In this document: piece after piece, positions 46,553 through 54,947 of the stretch
Layout: every line of letters starts with the position of its first letter
How positions within the stretch are numbered: the stretch's first letter is position 1
From: Candidatus Dormiibacterota bacterium
Lineage (GTDB): Bacteria; Acidobacteriota; Polarisedimenticolia; Gp22-AA2
Length of the DNA stretch: 64,000 nt
Reading direction: 5' to 3'
Assembly: GCA_035635555.1 (NCBI GenBank)
Contig: DASQAT010000048.1
Span: 62,001-126,000 of the forward strand
The notes under the pieces: model-generated
Told to the model about the DNA's origin: nothing
What the model saw: only the letters and a program-made list of their open reading frames with translations
Database searches by the model: none
Program-made: the position numbers and the translations under genes

Positions 46553-47200
46553 TCAGTATCCTACGGTAAAGCGGATGTTCACGAATCGACCGTTCTCGAC
46601 CTCATCGATCATGGCCACGGCGAAGTCTTCGTAGGAGATTCCGGATTGACCCTGATCGTCCAGCACCGGATGGTCGAGGCGGGTCCGGTATCGGCCCGTG
46701 CGCGCTCCGGGAGAGAAGTTCGCGGGCGGGGGCGAGACGTACGTCCAGGCGACTCGCGAATTCGAGAGTCGTCGGTAGAACTCGAGGGCTTCGGCCTGCC
46801 CCTCGGCCGGGCCTCGGAGCGTTCCCGGGAAATCGGGAAGGTCGAGGAACCGTTTGCCGTCGGGTGTCAGGAGCGTGGCGCCGCCGCCCATGTGCAGGAT
46901 GCGCGGGATGGCCCCGGGCATTCCATTCAGCGTCTCGGTCAGCATCTGGGCGGCGCGCTTCCAGACCGAGTAGTCCTCGCCGCCGATCGCCACGATGAAC
47001 GCATCGGCGCCCCGCGCAAGTTTCCGGAGGGAGGTCTTCGAGAGGGCGTCACCGACCTCGGGCACGACCGCGGCCGGGAGGTCGGTCAACCGGGAGCGGT
47101 CGCGAGCCACCGCGATGACGTGGTGGCCGCGACGCGCCGCCTCGGCCGTGATGCGGTGGCCGGCCCTTCCCCCCGCTCCGAAGACCACGATCGTGGCCAT
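46553..47200 (-). CDS. NAD(P)-binding oxidoreductase-like protein (YwnB/NmrA type)
   Basis: This 215-residue Rossmann-fold protein begins MATIVVFGAGGRAGHRITAEAARRGHHVIAVARD, an atypical-SDR dinucleotide-binding motif. IVAIGGEDY, ILHMGGGATLL and WTYVSPPP match the NAD(P)H-binding family related to YwnB and biliverdin reductase B. It lacks a classical YxxxK catalytic pair. ATG 47200 removes 11 unsupported N-terminal residues. It is upstream of the GT87 gene on the same strand. The substrate is unknown. Confidence 0.83.
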   Translation of the reverse strand: MATIVVFGAGGRAGHRITAEAARRGHHVIAVARDRSRLTDLPAAVVPEVGDALSKTSLRKLARGADAFIVAIGGEDYSVWKRAAQMLTETLNGMPGAIPRILHMGGGATLLTPDGKRFLDLPDFPGTLRGPAEGQAEALEFYRRLSNSRVAWTYVSPPPANFSPGARTGRYRTRLDHPVLDDQGQSGISYEDFAVAMIDEVENGRFVNIRFTVGY

Positions 47201-47319
47201 GGCCGTGTGTCTCCCTCGGCTGTGCGCGCGCATTTCCGAGCGTGCTCGATGATCCGACTATATCGCGCCGCCCGCGCGGGGAGCAAGGTTCAGCGGCGGA
47301 CGGAGGGGCTTGCGAGCGG

Positions 47320-47348
47320 TTGACTACCCGGTGTCCGTCCGTTAAAAT
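47320..47348 (+). promoter_or_regulatory. Promoter of the tRNA-Gln/tRNA-Glu pair
   Basis: TTGACT (47320-47325), a 17-base spacer and TAAAAT (47343-47348) lie 11 bases upstream of tRNA-Gln. The GC-rich bases after the -10 (CGGCGCC) resemble a stringent-control discriminator. Confidence 0.75.
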
Positions 47349-47359
47349 CGGCGCCGGTT

Positions 47360-47433
47360 TCCGGGATCGTCTAACGGTAGGACACGTGGCTCTGGACCAC
47401 GGTATCGGGGTTCGAATCCCTGTCCCGGAACCA
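47360..47433 (+). tRNA. tRNA-Gln, anticodon CUG
   Basis: The acceptor TCCGGGA pairs with TCCCGGA (47423-47429), then discriminator A and an encoded CCA. The anticodon stem GTGG/CCAC encloses CTCTGGA, anticodon CUG. The D-arm GTCTAACGGTAGGAC is typical of Gln tRNAs. Confidence 0.95.
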
Positions 47434-47447
47434 GACGCACGACGTGT

Positions 47448-47522
47448 GGCGCTATCGTCTAGGGGTTAGGACGGATGGTTCTCAGCCATCAGACCGGGGT
47501 TCGAATCCCCGTAGCGCTACCA
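47448..47522 (+). tRNA. tRNA-Glu, anticodon CUC
   Basis: The acceptor GGCGCTA pairs with TAGCGCT (47512-47518, first pair G-U), then discriminator A and an encoded CCA. The anticodon stem GATGG/CCATC encloses TTCTCAG, anticodon CUC. It is 14 bases after tRNA-Gln and likely on the same transcript. Confidence 0.95.
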
Positions 47523-47554
47523 TCTCCTCATTCCTTCCGAGTGAAAGGCCCCTC

Positions 47555-48418
47555 CTGAAACCATCCTGGTCGTTCGGATACCGGGTCGTGGCGCTCTGGG
47601 TGTGCGTCTGGGCGCCCGCGGGAGTGATCGGCTGCGCGGCGCCGGCTCCGAAACCGGCCACCGGGGAGGTGGCGAAGGCGGTGCAGGCGTCGCTCGCGGG
47701 CGGTTCGGAGCGCTTCGACCACGCGACATGGGACAGGCTGCTTCAGGGCGGGACGCGGGATGGCCTGGTCGACTACCGGTTCATGCAGGCGCACCGCGCC
47801 GACCTGGATGCGTACCTGAACGCGATCGGGGGGGCGCACCTCGACCGGCTGGCGGCCGGACAGCTGGAGGCGTTGCTGATCAACGCCTACAACGCGCACA
47901 CGATGCGCGCCATCCTCGACCATCCGGACGTCACGTCGATCAAGAAGATCCCGGGGGTGTGGACCGAGACGAAGCGGCGGGTTGGCGGCTTCGACCTGAC
48001 CCTCGACGACATCGAGCACAGGATTCTGCGGCCGTTCTTCCGCGACCCGCGTCTCCACTTCGCGCTCAACTGCGCCTCGCGCTCCTGCGCGCGGCTGCCG
48101 CCGTGGGCCTACGACGGCGACCGGATCGACATGCAGCTGGAAGACCGGGCGGCGACGTTCCTGGTCGACCCGGACAACGTGTCGTACGAGAAGGAGCGGC
48201 TCGTGGTGTCGAGATACTTCGACTGGTACGGCGGCGATTTCACCGCGCCGGGCTGGAAGGGAGCGGCGCGCACCATCCCGGCCTACATCGCGCGCTACGC
48301 CGTCCTCGACGTCAAGTGGTTCATCCAGGCGTACAAGGCCAGGCCCACGGTGGTCTTCGCGGAGTACGACTGGTCCCTGAACGCCGCCGTGCCGCCCGAT
48401 CCGTCCGTGCGACCGTAG
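47555..48418 (+). CDS. DUF547 lipoprotein
   Basis: This is an exported lipoprotein of about 287 residues. The lipobox is GVIGC-AA. The DUF547 domain begins at FDHATWDRLLQGGTRDGLVDYRFM and includes LLINAYNAHTMRAIL, SIKKIPGVWTE, LHFALNCASRSCARLPPWAYDGDRID and SRYFDWYGGDF. The Cys-containing NCASRSCARLP segment is the family's best-conserved part and may be catalytic. No ATG fits after the tRNA-Glu; CTG 47555 gives a proper signal peptide (MKPSWSFGYRVVALWVCVW) with AAAGG upstream, whereas GTG 47588 gives one without a positive n-region. The function of DUF547 in bacteria is unknown. Confidence 0.82.
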   Translation: MKPSWSFGYRVVALWVCVWAPAGVIGCAAPAPKPATGEVAKAVQASLAGGSERFDHATWDRLLQGGTRDGLVDYRFMQAHRADLDAYLNAIGGAHLDRLAAGQLEALLINAYNAHTMRAILDHPDVTSIKKIPGVWTETKRRVGGFDLTLDDIEHRILRPFFRDPRLHFALNCASRSCARLPPWAYDGDRIDMQLEDRAATFLVDPDNVSYEKERLVVSRYFDWYGGDFTAPGWKGAARTIPAYIARYAVLDVKWFIQAYKARPTVVFAEYDWSLNAAVPPDPSVRP

Positions 48419-48421
48419 CCT

Positions 48422-48985
48422 CTACGCCCCGGCCGCGCCGGCGCCGAGGAGCCGGGTCACGCGCACGAGCTCGCCGCATGCCTTCTCGACCTGGGCCCGG
48501 CTCCTGGGATCGATCAGCCGGCCGGCCGGGTCGAACGCTTCGCCGGCACGGCTGATCTGCACGGTCGCGGGGAGGACGAAGACGGCGAGGGCGGAGAGCA
48601 CCTGGCGGAGCGCCAGGGCGCTGCGCACGGCGCCGTACGCGCCGGGCGACGCTCCCATCAATTGCGCGATCTTCCCCTTGAACGGGTTGCCGTCTCGCGA
48701 CGCCCAGTCGATGACGTTCTTCAGCGTGCCGGGGATCGACCAGTTGTACTCGGGGCTGCAGATCAGAAGCGCGTCGGCCGCGGCGATCCTCAGCTTGAAG
48801 AGACGCGCCCCTTCCGGCAGTCCGTCCTTCGCCTCGATGTCGCCGTCGAAGGGGGGCATCGGGACCTCGCGCAGGTCGAGCAGGTCGACCTCGGCCTGGC
48901 CCCGCAGCGCGTCGGCGGCGATCGCGACGAGCTTGCGGTTGAAGGAGCCGCCGCGCAGCGAGCCGGCGAAGGCGAGGATCTTCAT
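48422..48985 (-). CDS. NADPH-dependent FMN reductase family protein
   Basis: This 187-residue flavodoxin-fold enzyme opens with the phosphate-binding motif MKILAFAGSLRGGSFNRKL. ICSPEYNWSIPGTLKNVIDW, the family's FMN-ring loop, follows. GNPFKGKIAQLMGASPG matches the conserved third segment. It probably reduces flavins, quinones or chromate-like electrophiles with NAD(P)H; the in vivo acceptor is unknown. ATG 48985 has GGAGG seven bases upstream. The divergent gene 52 bases away encodes a glutamine amidotransferase. Confidence 0.92.
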   Translation of the reverse strand: MKILAFAGSLRGGSFNRKLVAIAADALRGQAEVDLLDLREVPMPPFDGDIEAKDGLPEGARLFKLRIAAADALLICSPEYNWSIPGTLKNVIDWASRDGNPFKGKIAQLMGASPGAYGAVRSALALRQVLSALAVFVLPATVQISRAGEAFDPAGRLIDPRSRAQVEKACGELVRVTRLLGAGAAGA

Positions 48986-49036
48986 CGTGAGTCCTCCGGT
49001 TGACGGGAGCGGCGATCTTAACTCAAGATTCCGCGC

Positions 49037-49750
49037 GTGCGCGGCATCCTGCTGGTGCAGCACGCGGAGAGCGAGGGGCCGGGGCTCCTGGCGCAGGCGC
49101 TGGACGAGCGCCGGCTTCCGATCAGACTCGTGCGCGCCGATCGGGGCGAGAGCGTTCCGCGCGCCGCCGCGGGCGCCGCGGCGGTCATCATCCTCGGCGG
49201 GCCCATGGGGGTGCACGAGGAGGACCGGTTCCCGCACTTGAGGGACGAGATCCTCCTGGCCTCCGACGCGCTGCGGCTCGGAGTGCCGATCCTCGGTGTC
49301 TGCCTCGGCGCGCAGGTCCTTGCGGCGGCCGCGGGGGCGCGGGTGTACCGCGGGCCGGCGCAGGAGATCGGCTGGTTCCCGACCACGCTCACAGCCGCGG
49401 GGCGGGCGGATCCGATCCTCGGTCTTCTCCCCGGCGAGGCGATGGTGTTCCACTGGCACGGCGACACCTTCGACCCGCCGCCGGGCGCGACGCTCCTCGC
49501 GTCGTCGCGTCTCTACGAGCAGCAGGCGTTCCGTCTGTCGCCGCGCGCCTGGGGCGTGCAGTTCCATCCGGAGATCACGGAGGCGATGGTGGACGACTGG
49601 GCGGGGCGCGCGCGCGAGGACGAGGCGGCGTCGTTCGGCGGCGCCGAGGGCGCGGCGAGGATGCGCGACGATGCCCGGCGCCATGTCCCGGCGCTCGCCC
49701 CGCGGGTCGCCGCGCTCGGGCGCGCCTTCCTGGCCCTCAGCGCACCCTGA
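49037..49750 (+). CDS. Class I glutamine amidotransferase (GMP-synthase-like)
   Basis: This 237-residue protein has the triad-type glutaminase fold. The nucleophile Cys is in GVCLGAQVLAAAAGA, and His and Glu are in GVQFHPEITEAM. GGPMGVHEEDRFPHL and FHWHGDTFDPPPGA match the stand-alone amidotransferase group related to GMP synthase and to the YfeJ-like proteins. No synthetase domain is attached or adjacent, so the acceptor of the released ammonia is unknown. The GTG start is close to the divergent FMN reductase gene. Its 3' end overlaps the convergent aldo/keto reductase gene by 14 bases. Confidence 0.9.
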   Translation: MRGILLVQHAESEGPGLLAQALDERRLPIRLVRADRGESVPRAAAGAAAVIILGGPMGVHEEDRFPHLRDEILLASDALRLGVPILGVCLGAQVLAAAAGARVYRGPAQEIGWFPTTLTAAGRADPILGLLPGEAMVFHWHGDTFDPPPGATLLASSRLYEQQAFRLSPRAWGVQFHPEITEAMVDDWAGRAREDEAASFGGAEGAARMRDDARRHVPALAPRVAALGRAFLALSAP

Positions 49751-51278
49751 CGTTCTTCATCTTTCGATAGATCTCGAGCGCGTCCGGCAGGGGAGGCTGC
49801 GACAGGACGGCGAGAGCGTCCTCGACGTAATCCTCCTGGCGCATCCCGACCAGGACACAGGTCACGCCGGGCGTCGAGCACAGGACGGCGAGCGCCTTCT
49901 GCGACAGCGTTGCGCCGCGGCGATCCCGGGGCAGGAGCGGATCGATCGCCTCGGTCACCTTGCCGCTGCGCGAGCGACTGCGGTTGGACGCCTCGCGCGC
50001 GATCCCCCCGAGGAGCGCCTCGAGCGACGGGATGCAGCGCTCCCACCAGGCCTGCCAGCGCGGGCGGACGTCGTCGGGGACGTTCTGCGCCAGCGTCCGG
50101 GCGGTGTGGTTGAGCCGCGGGATGGCGTACTGCTGCTCGATCTGCTTCCAGTGCTCCAGGTCTTCGATCTGATCCTGCATGACCGCCAGCTGGTCGATGA
50201 GGTCGAAGAACGGATCGATGGCGGCGGCCGGGGTTCCCGAAGGCGGCGCGATCGTCGCGCGGTACTCCTCCTCGAGGGTCTTCAGGTCCGCGTGAATCGC
50301 CTTGAGGCTCGGTCCCTTGTCCCGCTCCTGGACCCCGGCCAGGCGGATGAGGCGCTTCCCGACGATGGCGTTGAGCGGGCGATTGATCAAGACCGCCAGG
50401 CTGGCCCCTGCCGCGGCCTCGAGCGGCGTCAGCCGGCGCTCCGGGCCGGTGTTGACCAGGAGCGCACCGCCCGACTCGAACACGTTCATCGGCATCTGCA
50501 CGACGCGGAAATGGTGCTCCTTGCCGCCCGCCTCCTCGGCGGCCTTCAGGAAGTAGCTCAGCGACGTGGCCTCGGGATCGTCGGCGGCGGCGACGAGCGA
50601 ATTCGACGACACGCCGTAGCAGCCGATCTCGCCGCGCGTCACGGCCTTTTCGAAGAAGGCGAACGCCTCCTGGACGCGGCGGTAGAACTCGGCGCGCAGC
50701 ACGTCGAGGTCGCGGCCGCGGCCGTGCTTCTTGGCGTCGGTGAGGAAATACTCCGGATTGTGCAGCAGGCAGACGTCCAGGGTCGCGAGACCGAGCCGGT
50801 CGAGGGACCGCGCCAGCTGGTCCTTCAGGAATTCCGGATGGATGCAATGCCAGCACCACTCCTCGACCTTGACCATCTCGGGGAAGGGGAAGCCGGCCTT
50901 TTCGCGCTCGGTCGCCAGACGCATGTTCTCGCCCTGCACGTAGCCGATCTTCGACACGACCACGACCGCCTCGCGCGGCACGCGGCCGTTCCGCCCGGCT
51001 TCCTTGAGCACGCGCCCGACCAGCCGTTCGCTGCCGCCGTCCATGTAGTTCGTCGAGGTGTCGATGAGATTGCAGCCGGAGGCGAGGGCCGCCTCGAGCG
51101 CCGCGCGGTGCTCCGGCGTGGCGTCGTCCACGCGGTAGCAGCCGAAGCCGAGCCGGCTGACGTAGAGCCCCGTGGCGCCGAGCGGGACGTGGCCGTGCGG
51201 CGCGTGCGCCGGAAACCTCGCCAGGTGGTCGCGCGTTCCCCCGGGGGTGGCCCGGCCGGAGAACGGAGAGTCGCTCAC
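49737..51278 (-). CDS. Aldo/keto reductase family oxidoreductase, extended
   Basis: This 513-residue AKR-fold protein is about 200 residues longer than typical. The TIM-barrel start is LGFGCYRVDD. The catalytic residues fit LIDTSTNYMDGGSE (Asp and Tyr), VVVVSKIGY (Lys) and DVCLLHNPE (His). The extra length lies in the middle and C-terminal part (roughly 300-450, rich in helices such as IHADLKTLEEEYRATI and WQAWWERCIPSLEALLGG). The final LSQKALAVLCSTPGVTCVLVGMR is AKR-like. Its GTG start overlaps the upstream DUF523 stop as GTGA. It is the last gene of the seven-gene operon. Confidence 0.87.
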   Translation of the reverse strand: MSDSPFSGRATPGGTRDHLARFPAHAPHGHVPLGATGLYVSRLGFGCYRVDDATPEHRAALEAALASGCNLIDTSTNYMDGGSERLVGRVLKEAGRNGRVPREAVVVVSKIGYVQGENMRLATEREKAGFPFPEMVKVEEWCWHCIHPEFLKDQLARSLDRLGLATLDVCLLHNPEYFLTDAKKHGRGRDLDVLRAEFYRRVQEAFAFFEKAVTRGEIGCYGVSSNSLVAAADDPEATSLSYFLKAAEEAGGKEHHFRVVQMPMNVFESGGALLVNTGPERRLTPLEAAAGASLAVLINRPLNAIVGKRLIRLAGVQERDKGPSLKAIHADLKTLEEEYRATIAPPSGTPAAAIDPFFDLIDQLAVMQDQIEDLEHWKQIEQQYAIPRLNHTARTLAQNVPDDVRPRWQAWWERCIPSLEALLGGIAREASNRSRSRSGKVTEAIDPLLPRDRRGATLSQKALAVLCSTPGVTCVLVGMRQEDYVEDALAVLSQPPLPDALEIYRKMKNVRVR

Positions 51279-51862
51279 GCGCGCCCCCCGGAGGCGCGGG
51301 TGCGGTCCGCCCCTCCGGCGAGACGGTCGAGCCTTCGCCCGTAGGCGAGGACCCGCCGCACGAACCGCTCGCGCCGCCTCGTGTCGTGCAGGGCGTCCTC
51401 CTCCTCGACCGGCAGGCCCGGGAACCGCGTCGTCAAGGCGCGGGCGAACACTCCGGAGCCGTCGCGCGCCGGCGGCGCGCCGGGCCGGCCGGTGCTGTGC
51501 ACCGGCACGCTCCGCAGGCCGCAGGTCGGCGAGCGGCTCTTCAGGATGTAGCCGCAGAGATCCAGAAGGTCCGGCCGATCGAGGCGGCGGCGCGACCAGG
51601 CGCGCATCCTCGAGGTGATGTCGCGTCGGGCGCGCTCGAAGACGAGACGCGGCCGGCGCGGATCCCCTTCCAGACGGAGCGTCTCGCGCGGCACGCCGAG
51701 CCCCAGCTCGACCTCCGGGCAGACGGGGATCCATTCGAACAGGCGGCCGAGGGGTAGGGCGACGCGGCGGTCGAGCTTGTGCCCGCCGTCGTATCGCACC
51801 CTCTGGCCGAGCAGGCAGGCGCTGATGCCGACGCGGAGGCGCGGAAGGCTGCGCGCGGTCAT
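51275..51862 (-). CDS. DUF523 family protein
   Basis: This 195-residue cysteine-rich soluble protein opens with GISACLLGQRVRYDGGHK, the DUF523 signature. CPEVELGLGVPRETLRLEGDP and GYILKSRSPTCGLRSV follow. The conserved Cys residues could hold a metal or a redox disulfide. DUF523 proteins are often linked to thiouridine/DNA-repair-like genes but have no established activity. The start overlaps the amidohydrolase stop as ATGA, and its own stop overlaps the AKR start. Confidence 0.9.
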   Translation of the reverse strand: MTARSLPRLRVGISACLLGQRVRYDGGHKLDRRVALPLGRLFEWIPVCPEVELGLGVPRETLRLEGDPRRPRLVFERARRDITSRMRAWSRRRLDRPDLLDLCGYILKSRSPTCGLRSVPVHSTGRPGAPPARDGSGVFARALTTRFPGLPVEEEDALHDTRRRERFVRRVLAYGRRLDRLAGGADRTRASGGRA

Positions 51863-53178
51863 CTCCCGAGGTCGATGACCCGGCCGCCCTGGACGACGGC
51901 GGCCGGCTTCCTGAGGATCACGACGTCCTTGGCCGGGTCCCCCTCGAACGCGACGAGATCGGCGTACTTCCCCGGCTCGAGCGTCCCGAGGTCCTTCGAC
52001 CGCCCCAGAAGATCGGCCGCGCTCCGGGTCGCGGCGACGATCGCCTCCATCGGCGTCATGCCGAACTGGACCATCAGCTCGAACTCGTGGGCGTTCTGTC
52101 CGTGCGGAGTGACGGCGCTGTCCGTGCCGAAGGCGATCTTCACGCCCGCGGCGTGCGCCTTGCGGAACGACTGCTGCATCATCGGCCAGACGGCCAGCCC
52201 CTTGGCGATGGAGTAGTCGGGAAGCCGGCCGTTCTTCGCGCTGGTGTACACCGACTCACCCGCCATGAGCGTGGGGACGAGGTACGTGCCGTGTTCCTTC
52301 ATCATCTTGATCGCCTCGTCGTCGAGGATGGAGCCGTGTTCGATCGAGTCGATCCCCGCCAGGACCGCGGCCTTGATGCCGGCGGTGCCGTGGGCGTGCG
52401 CCGCCACCTTGCGTCCGAGGGCGTGCGCCTCTCCGATGATGGCGCGCAGCTCGTCGTCGGAGAACTGCCGCGCCCCCAGCTCGTCGCCCGAGGACAGGAC
52501 GCCGCCGGTGGCGGCGATCTTGATCAGGTCGGCGCCGTACTTGACCTGGTAGCGCACGGCGGCGCGGCACTCGTCGGGGGAGTTGCAGACGCCGGATTCG
52601 ATCCCTCCGTGTCCGGCGATCTCCAGACCGGGCCGGAAGGCGTTGAGACTGTCGGCGTGTCCGCCGGTGATGGTGATGATCTCGCGCGCGGTCAGGATGC
52701 GCGGGCCCTCGATGAGCCCGAGATCGACGGCGCGGCGGAGCGCGACGCTTGTGCCGTCCGAGTCACCGACGTTGCGCACGGTCGTGAATCCGGCGCGCAG
52801 CGTCGCCAGGGCGTTGACGGTGCCGAGGATAGCCTCGTCGGCCGTCGTGCGCAGGACCGGCCGCCACTTCCAGTCGGCATCCACGAGGAACGTCAGGTGA
52901 TCGTGGCAGTCGATGAAGCCGGGGAGGACGGTGCGTCCGGACAGATCCAGATCGCGCGCTCCCTCCGGGCGCGCCAGCCCCTTCTGCGTGTCGATCGCCT
53001 CGATCCGCTCCCCCTTGACCAGGATCGCCATGTCACGCCGGGGCGGCCCGCCGTTTCCGTCGATCAGGAGGCCGACCCTGACGTAGAGCGGCTTCGGCGC
53101 GTCGGCCGCGGCCGCCACCGTGGCGACAAGGGCCGCCGCCGCGCAGAACCCCGTGATCCGGGCGGGAAATCCGCGCAA
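51859..53178 (-). CDS. Exported amidohydrolase (imidazolonepropionase/Xaa-Pro dipeptidase-like)
   Basis: This 439-residue metal-dependent hydrolase has an N-terminal signal peptide (hydrophobic residues 9-24, cleavage near AAADA). The amidohydrolase TIM barrel shows HxH in DCHDHL, the carboxylated Lys candidate in LIKIAATGG, His in KVAAHAHG, His in SIEHGS and Asp in FGTDSAVTPHG. This arrangement matches exported amidohydrolases active on cyclic imides or Xaa-Pro peptides. The start is TTG 53178, one base after the cytochrome stop, so translation is coupled. The substrate is not predictable. Confidence 0.9.
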   Translation of the reverse strand: MRGFPARITGFCAAAALVATVAAAADAPKPLYVRVGLLIDGNGGPPRRDMAILVKGERIEAIDTQKGLARPEGARDLDLSGRTVLPGFIDCHDHLTFLVDADWKWRPVLRTTADEAILGTVNALATLRAGFTTVRNVGDSDGTSVALRRAVDLGLIEGPRILTAREIITITGGHADSLNAFRPGLEIAGHGGIESGVCNSPDECRAAVRYQVKYGADLIKIAATGGVLSSGDELGARQFSDDELRAIIGEAHALGRKVAAHAHGTAGIKAAVLAGIDSIEHGSILDDEAIKMMKEHGTYLVPTLMAGESVYTSAKNGRLPDYSIAKGLAVWPMMQQSFRKAHAAGVKIAFGTDSAVTPHGQNAHEFELMVQFGMTPMEAIVAATRSAADLLGRSKDLGTLEPGKYADLVAFEGDPAKDVVILRKPAAVVQGGRVIDLGR

Positions 53179-53179
53179 T

Positions 53180-53527
53180 CTACGAGCCCTTCTTGGTGAG
53201 CGTCCCGAGGTAGACCACGAGCGCGTCCAGGTCCTCGGCGGACAGGGAGGAGTAGGCCTTCATCTTCGAATCGGCCTTCACCGATTTGGGATTGACGATG
53301 TACTTCTTCAGCTCCTCGGCCGTCATCTTGCCGCCGACGTCGTCGAGGGGGGTCTTCGGGTTCCCCTTGCCGGCGATCGAATGGCACATGCTGCAGTGCT
53401 GCGCCGCGTACACCTGCTGCCCCTTGCCCGCTTTCGCCGCATCGGGCTTCGCGGCCTCCTCGGCCCGCAACCCGGCGACTCCGAGACCGACGGACAGCGC
53501 GACGGCGATGGCCAGACTCCGTGTCAT
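53180..53527 (-). CDS. Small periplasmic c-type cytochrome
   Basis: This 115-residue protein has a signal peptide (MTRSLAIAVALSVGLGVAG, cleavage near LRA-EE). One haem-binding motif, CSMCH, is present, and the methionine ligand is probably in SKMKAYSSLS. LSAEDLDALVVYLGTL is the terminal class I cytochrome helix. ATG 53527 has AGGAGG seven bases upstream. It is encoded 32 bases after an alpha/beta hydrolase and just before an amidohydrolase, an unusual context for an electron carrier. Its redox partner is unknown. Confidence 0.92.
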   Translation of the reverse strand: MTRSLAIAVALSVGLGVAGLRAEEAAKPDAAKAGKGQQVYAAQHCSMCHSIAGKGNPKTPLDDVGGKMTAEELKKYIVNPKSVKADSKMKAYSSLSAEDLDALVVYLGTLTKKGS

Positions 53528-53559
53528 CCTCGACCCTCCTTGGTGTGGTGGACCGGTCG

Positions 53560-54249
53560 CTACGATATCACCCCTGCGGGGTCGTCTCCAACGGGCGGCG
53601 TCATCCGCCCGGCGGAGCGCATCTCGTCGGGGACCGCCGCGGCGACACACCGGGCCAGCTCGTCGAGATGCCCGGCGAAGTTGTGCGCCGCCCCTTTCAC
53701 CACGACAACCCGCGCCCCCCCCGGCACGACAGCCGCCAGCGCCATCACCTGGAGGAGCGGGCCGAAGGCGTCTCCGTCCCCCTGGATGAGCGTCAGGGGT
53801 TTACGGCAGTCGCGCAGGAAGCCGAAACCGACGAGATTGACCGGGATGCCGATGCCGATCAGCGCGGGCGCCCGCGGGTCGCGGCAGCCGACGCTGAGGG
53901 CGACGAAGGATCCGAAGGAGTACCCGGCGACCAGGAGGCGCCGGCCGGGAAAGAGCCGCGCCAGGTGATCCAGGACCGAGCGCAGGTCGTCCTGCTCGCC
54001 GCGCCCGCCGTCGTGCGTGCCTCCGCTTCCGCCGACCCCGCGGAAATTGAAACGCAGGACGGGGATGCCGGCGTCGACGATTGCCTCGGCGGCGGCGTGC
54101 ACGACCTTGTTGTGCATCGTGCCGCCGAACAGGGGATGGGGGTGGCAGACGACCGCGGCCGAGGGGGTGTCGGCGGCGTCTGGCCGCTTCAGCATGCATT
54201 CGATGCGCCCCGCCGGACCCCGCAGGAAGAAAGTCTCGATCCGGCTCAT
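53560..54249 (-). CDS. Alpha/beta hydrolase
   Basis: This 229-residue cytosolic serine hydrolase has the family opening AAVVCHPHPLFGGTMHNKVVHAAAEA. The nucleophile is in GYSFGSFVAL and the catalytic His is in GAAHNFAGHLDEL; the acid is probably in LIQGDGDAFG. This is the CHPHPxxGG group, mostly annotated as dienelactone-hydrolase-like or uncharacterised esterases. RFNFRGVGGSGG forms the oxyanion loop. Its ATG overlaps the TVP38 stop as ATGA. The substrate is unknown. Confidence 0.88.
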   Translation of the reverse strand: MSRIETFFLRGPAGRIECMLKRPDAADTPSAAVVCHPHPLFGGTMHNKVVHAAAEAIVDAGIPVLRFNFRGVGGSGGTHDGGRGEQDDLRSVLDHLARLFPGRRLLVAGYSFGSFVALSVGCRDPRAPALIGIGIPVNLVGFGFLRDCRKPLTLIQGDGDAFGPLLQVMALAAVVPGGARVVVVKGAAHNFAGHLDELARCVAAAVPDEMRSAGRMTPPVGDDPAGVIS

Positions 54250-54947
54250 GCGCCCGCCCGCGCGCGCAGCGTCCGCCGCGCCAGCCGCGTGACGTAGACC
54301 GTAACGGCGAGCGTGGCGATCAGGCCGATGGTCCAGGCGGCGTACTCGGCGGGGGTACGCGCGGTCCGGCCGGCGGCCGCCTGCGCCACCGCGCGGCCGG
54401 CAAAGCCCAGGTAGACGTACAGCACGGTGCCCGGCATCATGCCGATCCACGAGGCCAGGACGTACGGGCCGAGGCGAACGCGCGTCAGGCCGTACAGATA
54501 GTTGAGCAGGTTATACGGAAACACCGGGCTCAGGCGGGTGAGCAGGACGATCGTCCATCCCTCCCGACCGACCGCCCCGTCGATCGCTGCGAATCGCGGG
54601 TCGCGCGCCGCCCAGCGCTCGACGCGATCGCGCGCCAGGTAGCGGGCGACCAGGAATGCGGCCGTGGCCCCGAGGGTCGATCCGGCCGACACGGCGACGA
54701 ACCCCCAGCCCAGACCATAGAGGGCGCCCGCCCCGATCGTCAGCGCCGAACCGGGGACGAAGAGGACGGCTGCCAGGGCGTAGACGATCGCGAACAGACC
54801 GATCCCCCAGAGTCCGAGTCGGGAGAGCAGCGCGTTCAGGCCGGCGAGCCAGGAGGCCACCGGGAGGAAACGCAGGGCCACGGCCAGCGCCGCCAGTGCC
54901 GCGAGACCCCCGAGGAGCCGCGCGCGGCCGCTTTGCGCCGCGCTCAC
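54246..54947 (-). CDS. TVP38/TMEM64 family membrane protein
   Basis: This 233-residue DedA-superfamily protein has about six helices. The central SNARE-associated domain shows LFVPGSALTIGAGALYGLGWGFVAV, GATAAFLVARYLARD and RLSPVFPYNLLNYLYGLTRV, with the F/P-rich re-entrant loops typical of the family. DedA-superfamily members are lipid scramblases or flippases, for instance for undecaprenyl phosphate. Similar proteins occur next to, or fused with, mercuric-reductase-like flavoproteins, as here. It overlaps both neighbours by four bases. Confidence 0.9.
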   Translation of the reverse strand: MSAAQSGRARLLGGLAALAALAVALRFLPVASWLAGLNALLSRLGLWGIGLFAIVYALAAVLFVPGSALTIGAGALYGLGWGFVAVSAGSTLGATAAFLVARYLARDRVERWAARDPRFAAIDGAVGREGWTIVLLTRLSPVFPYNLLNYLYGLTRVRLGPYVLASWIGMMPGTVLYVYLGFAGRAVAQAAAGRTARTPAEYAAWTIGLIATLAVTVYVTRLARRTLRARAGA

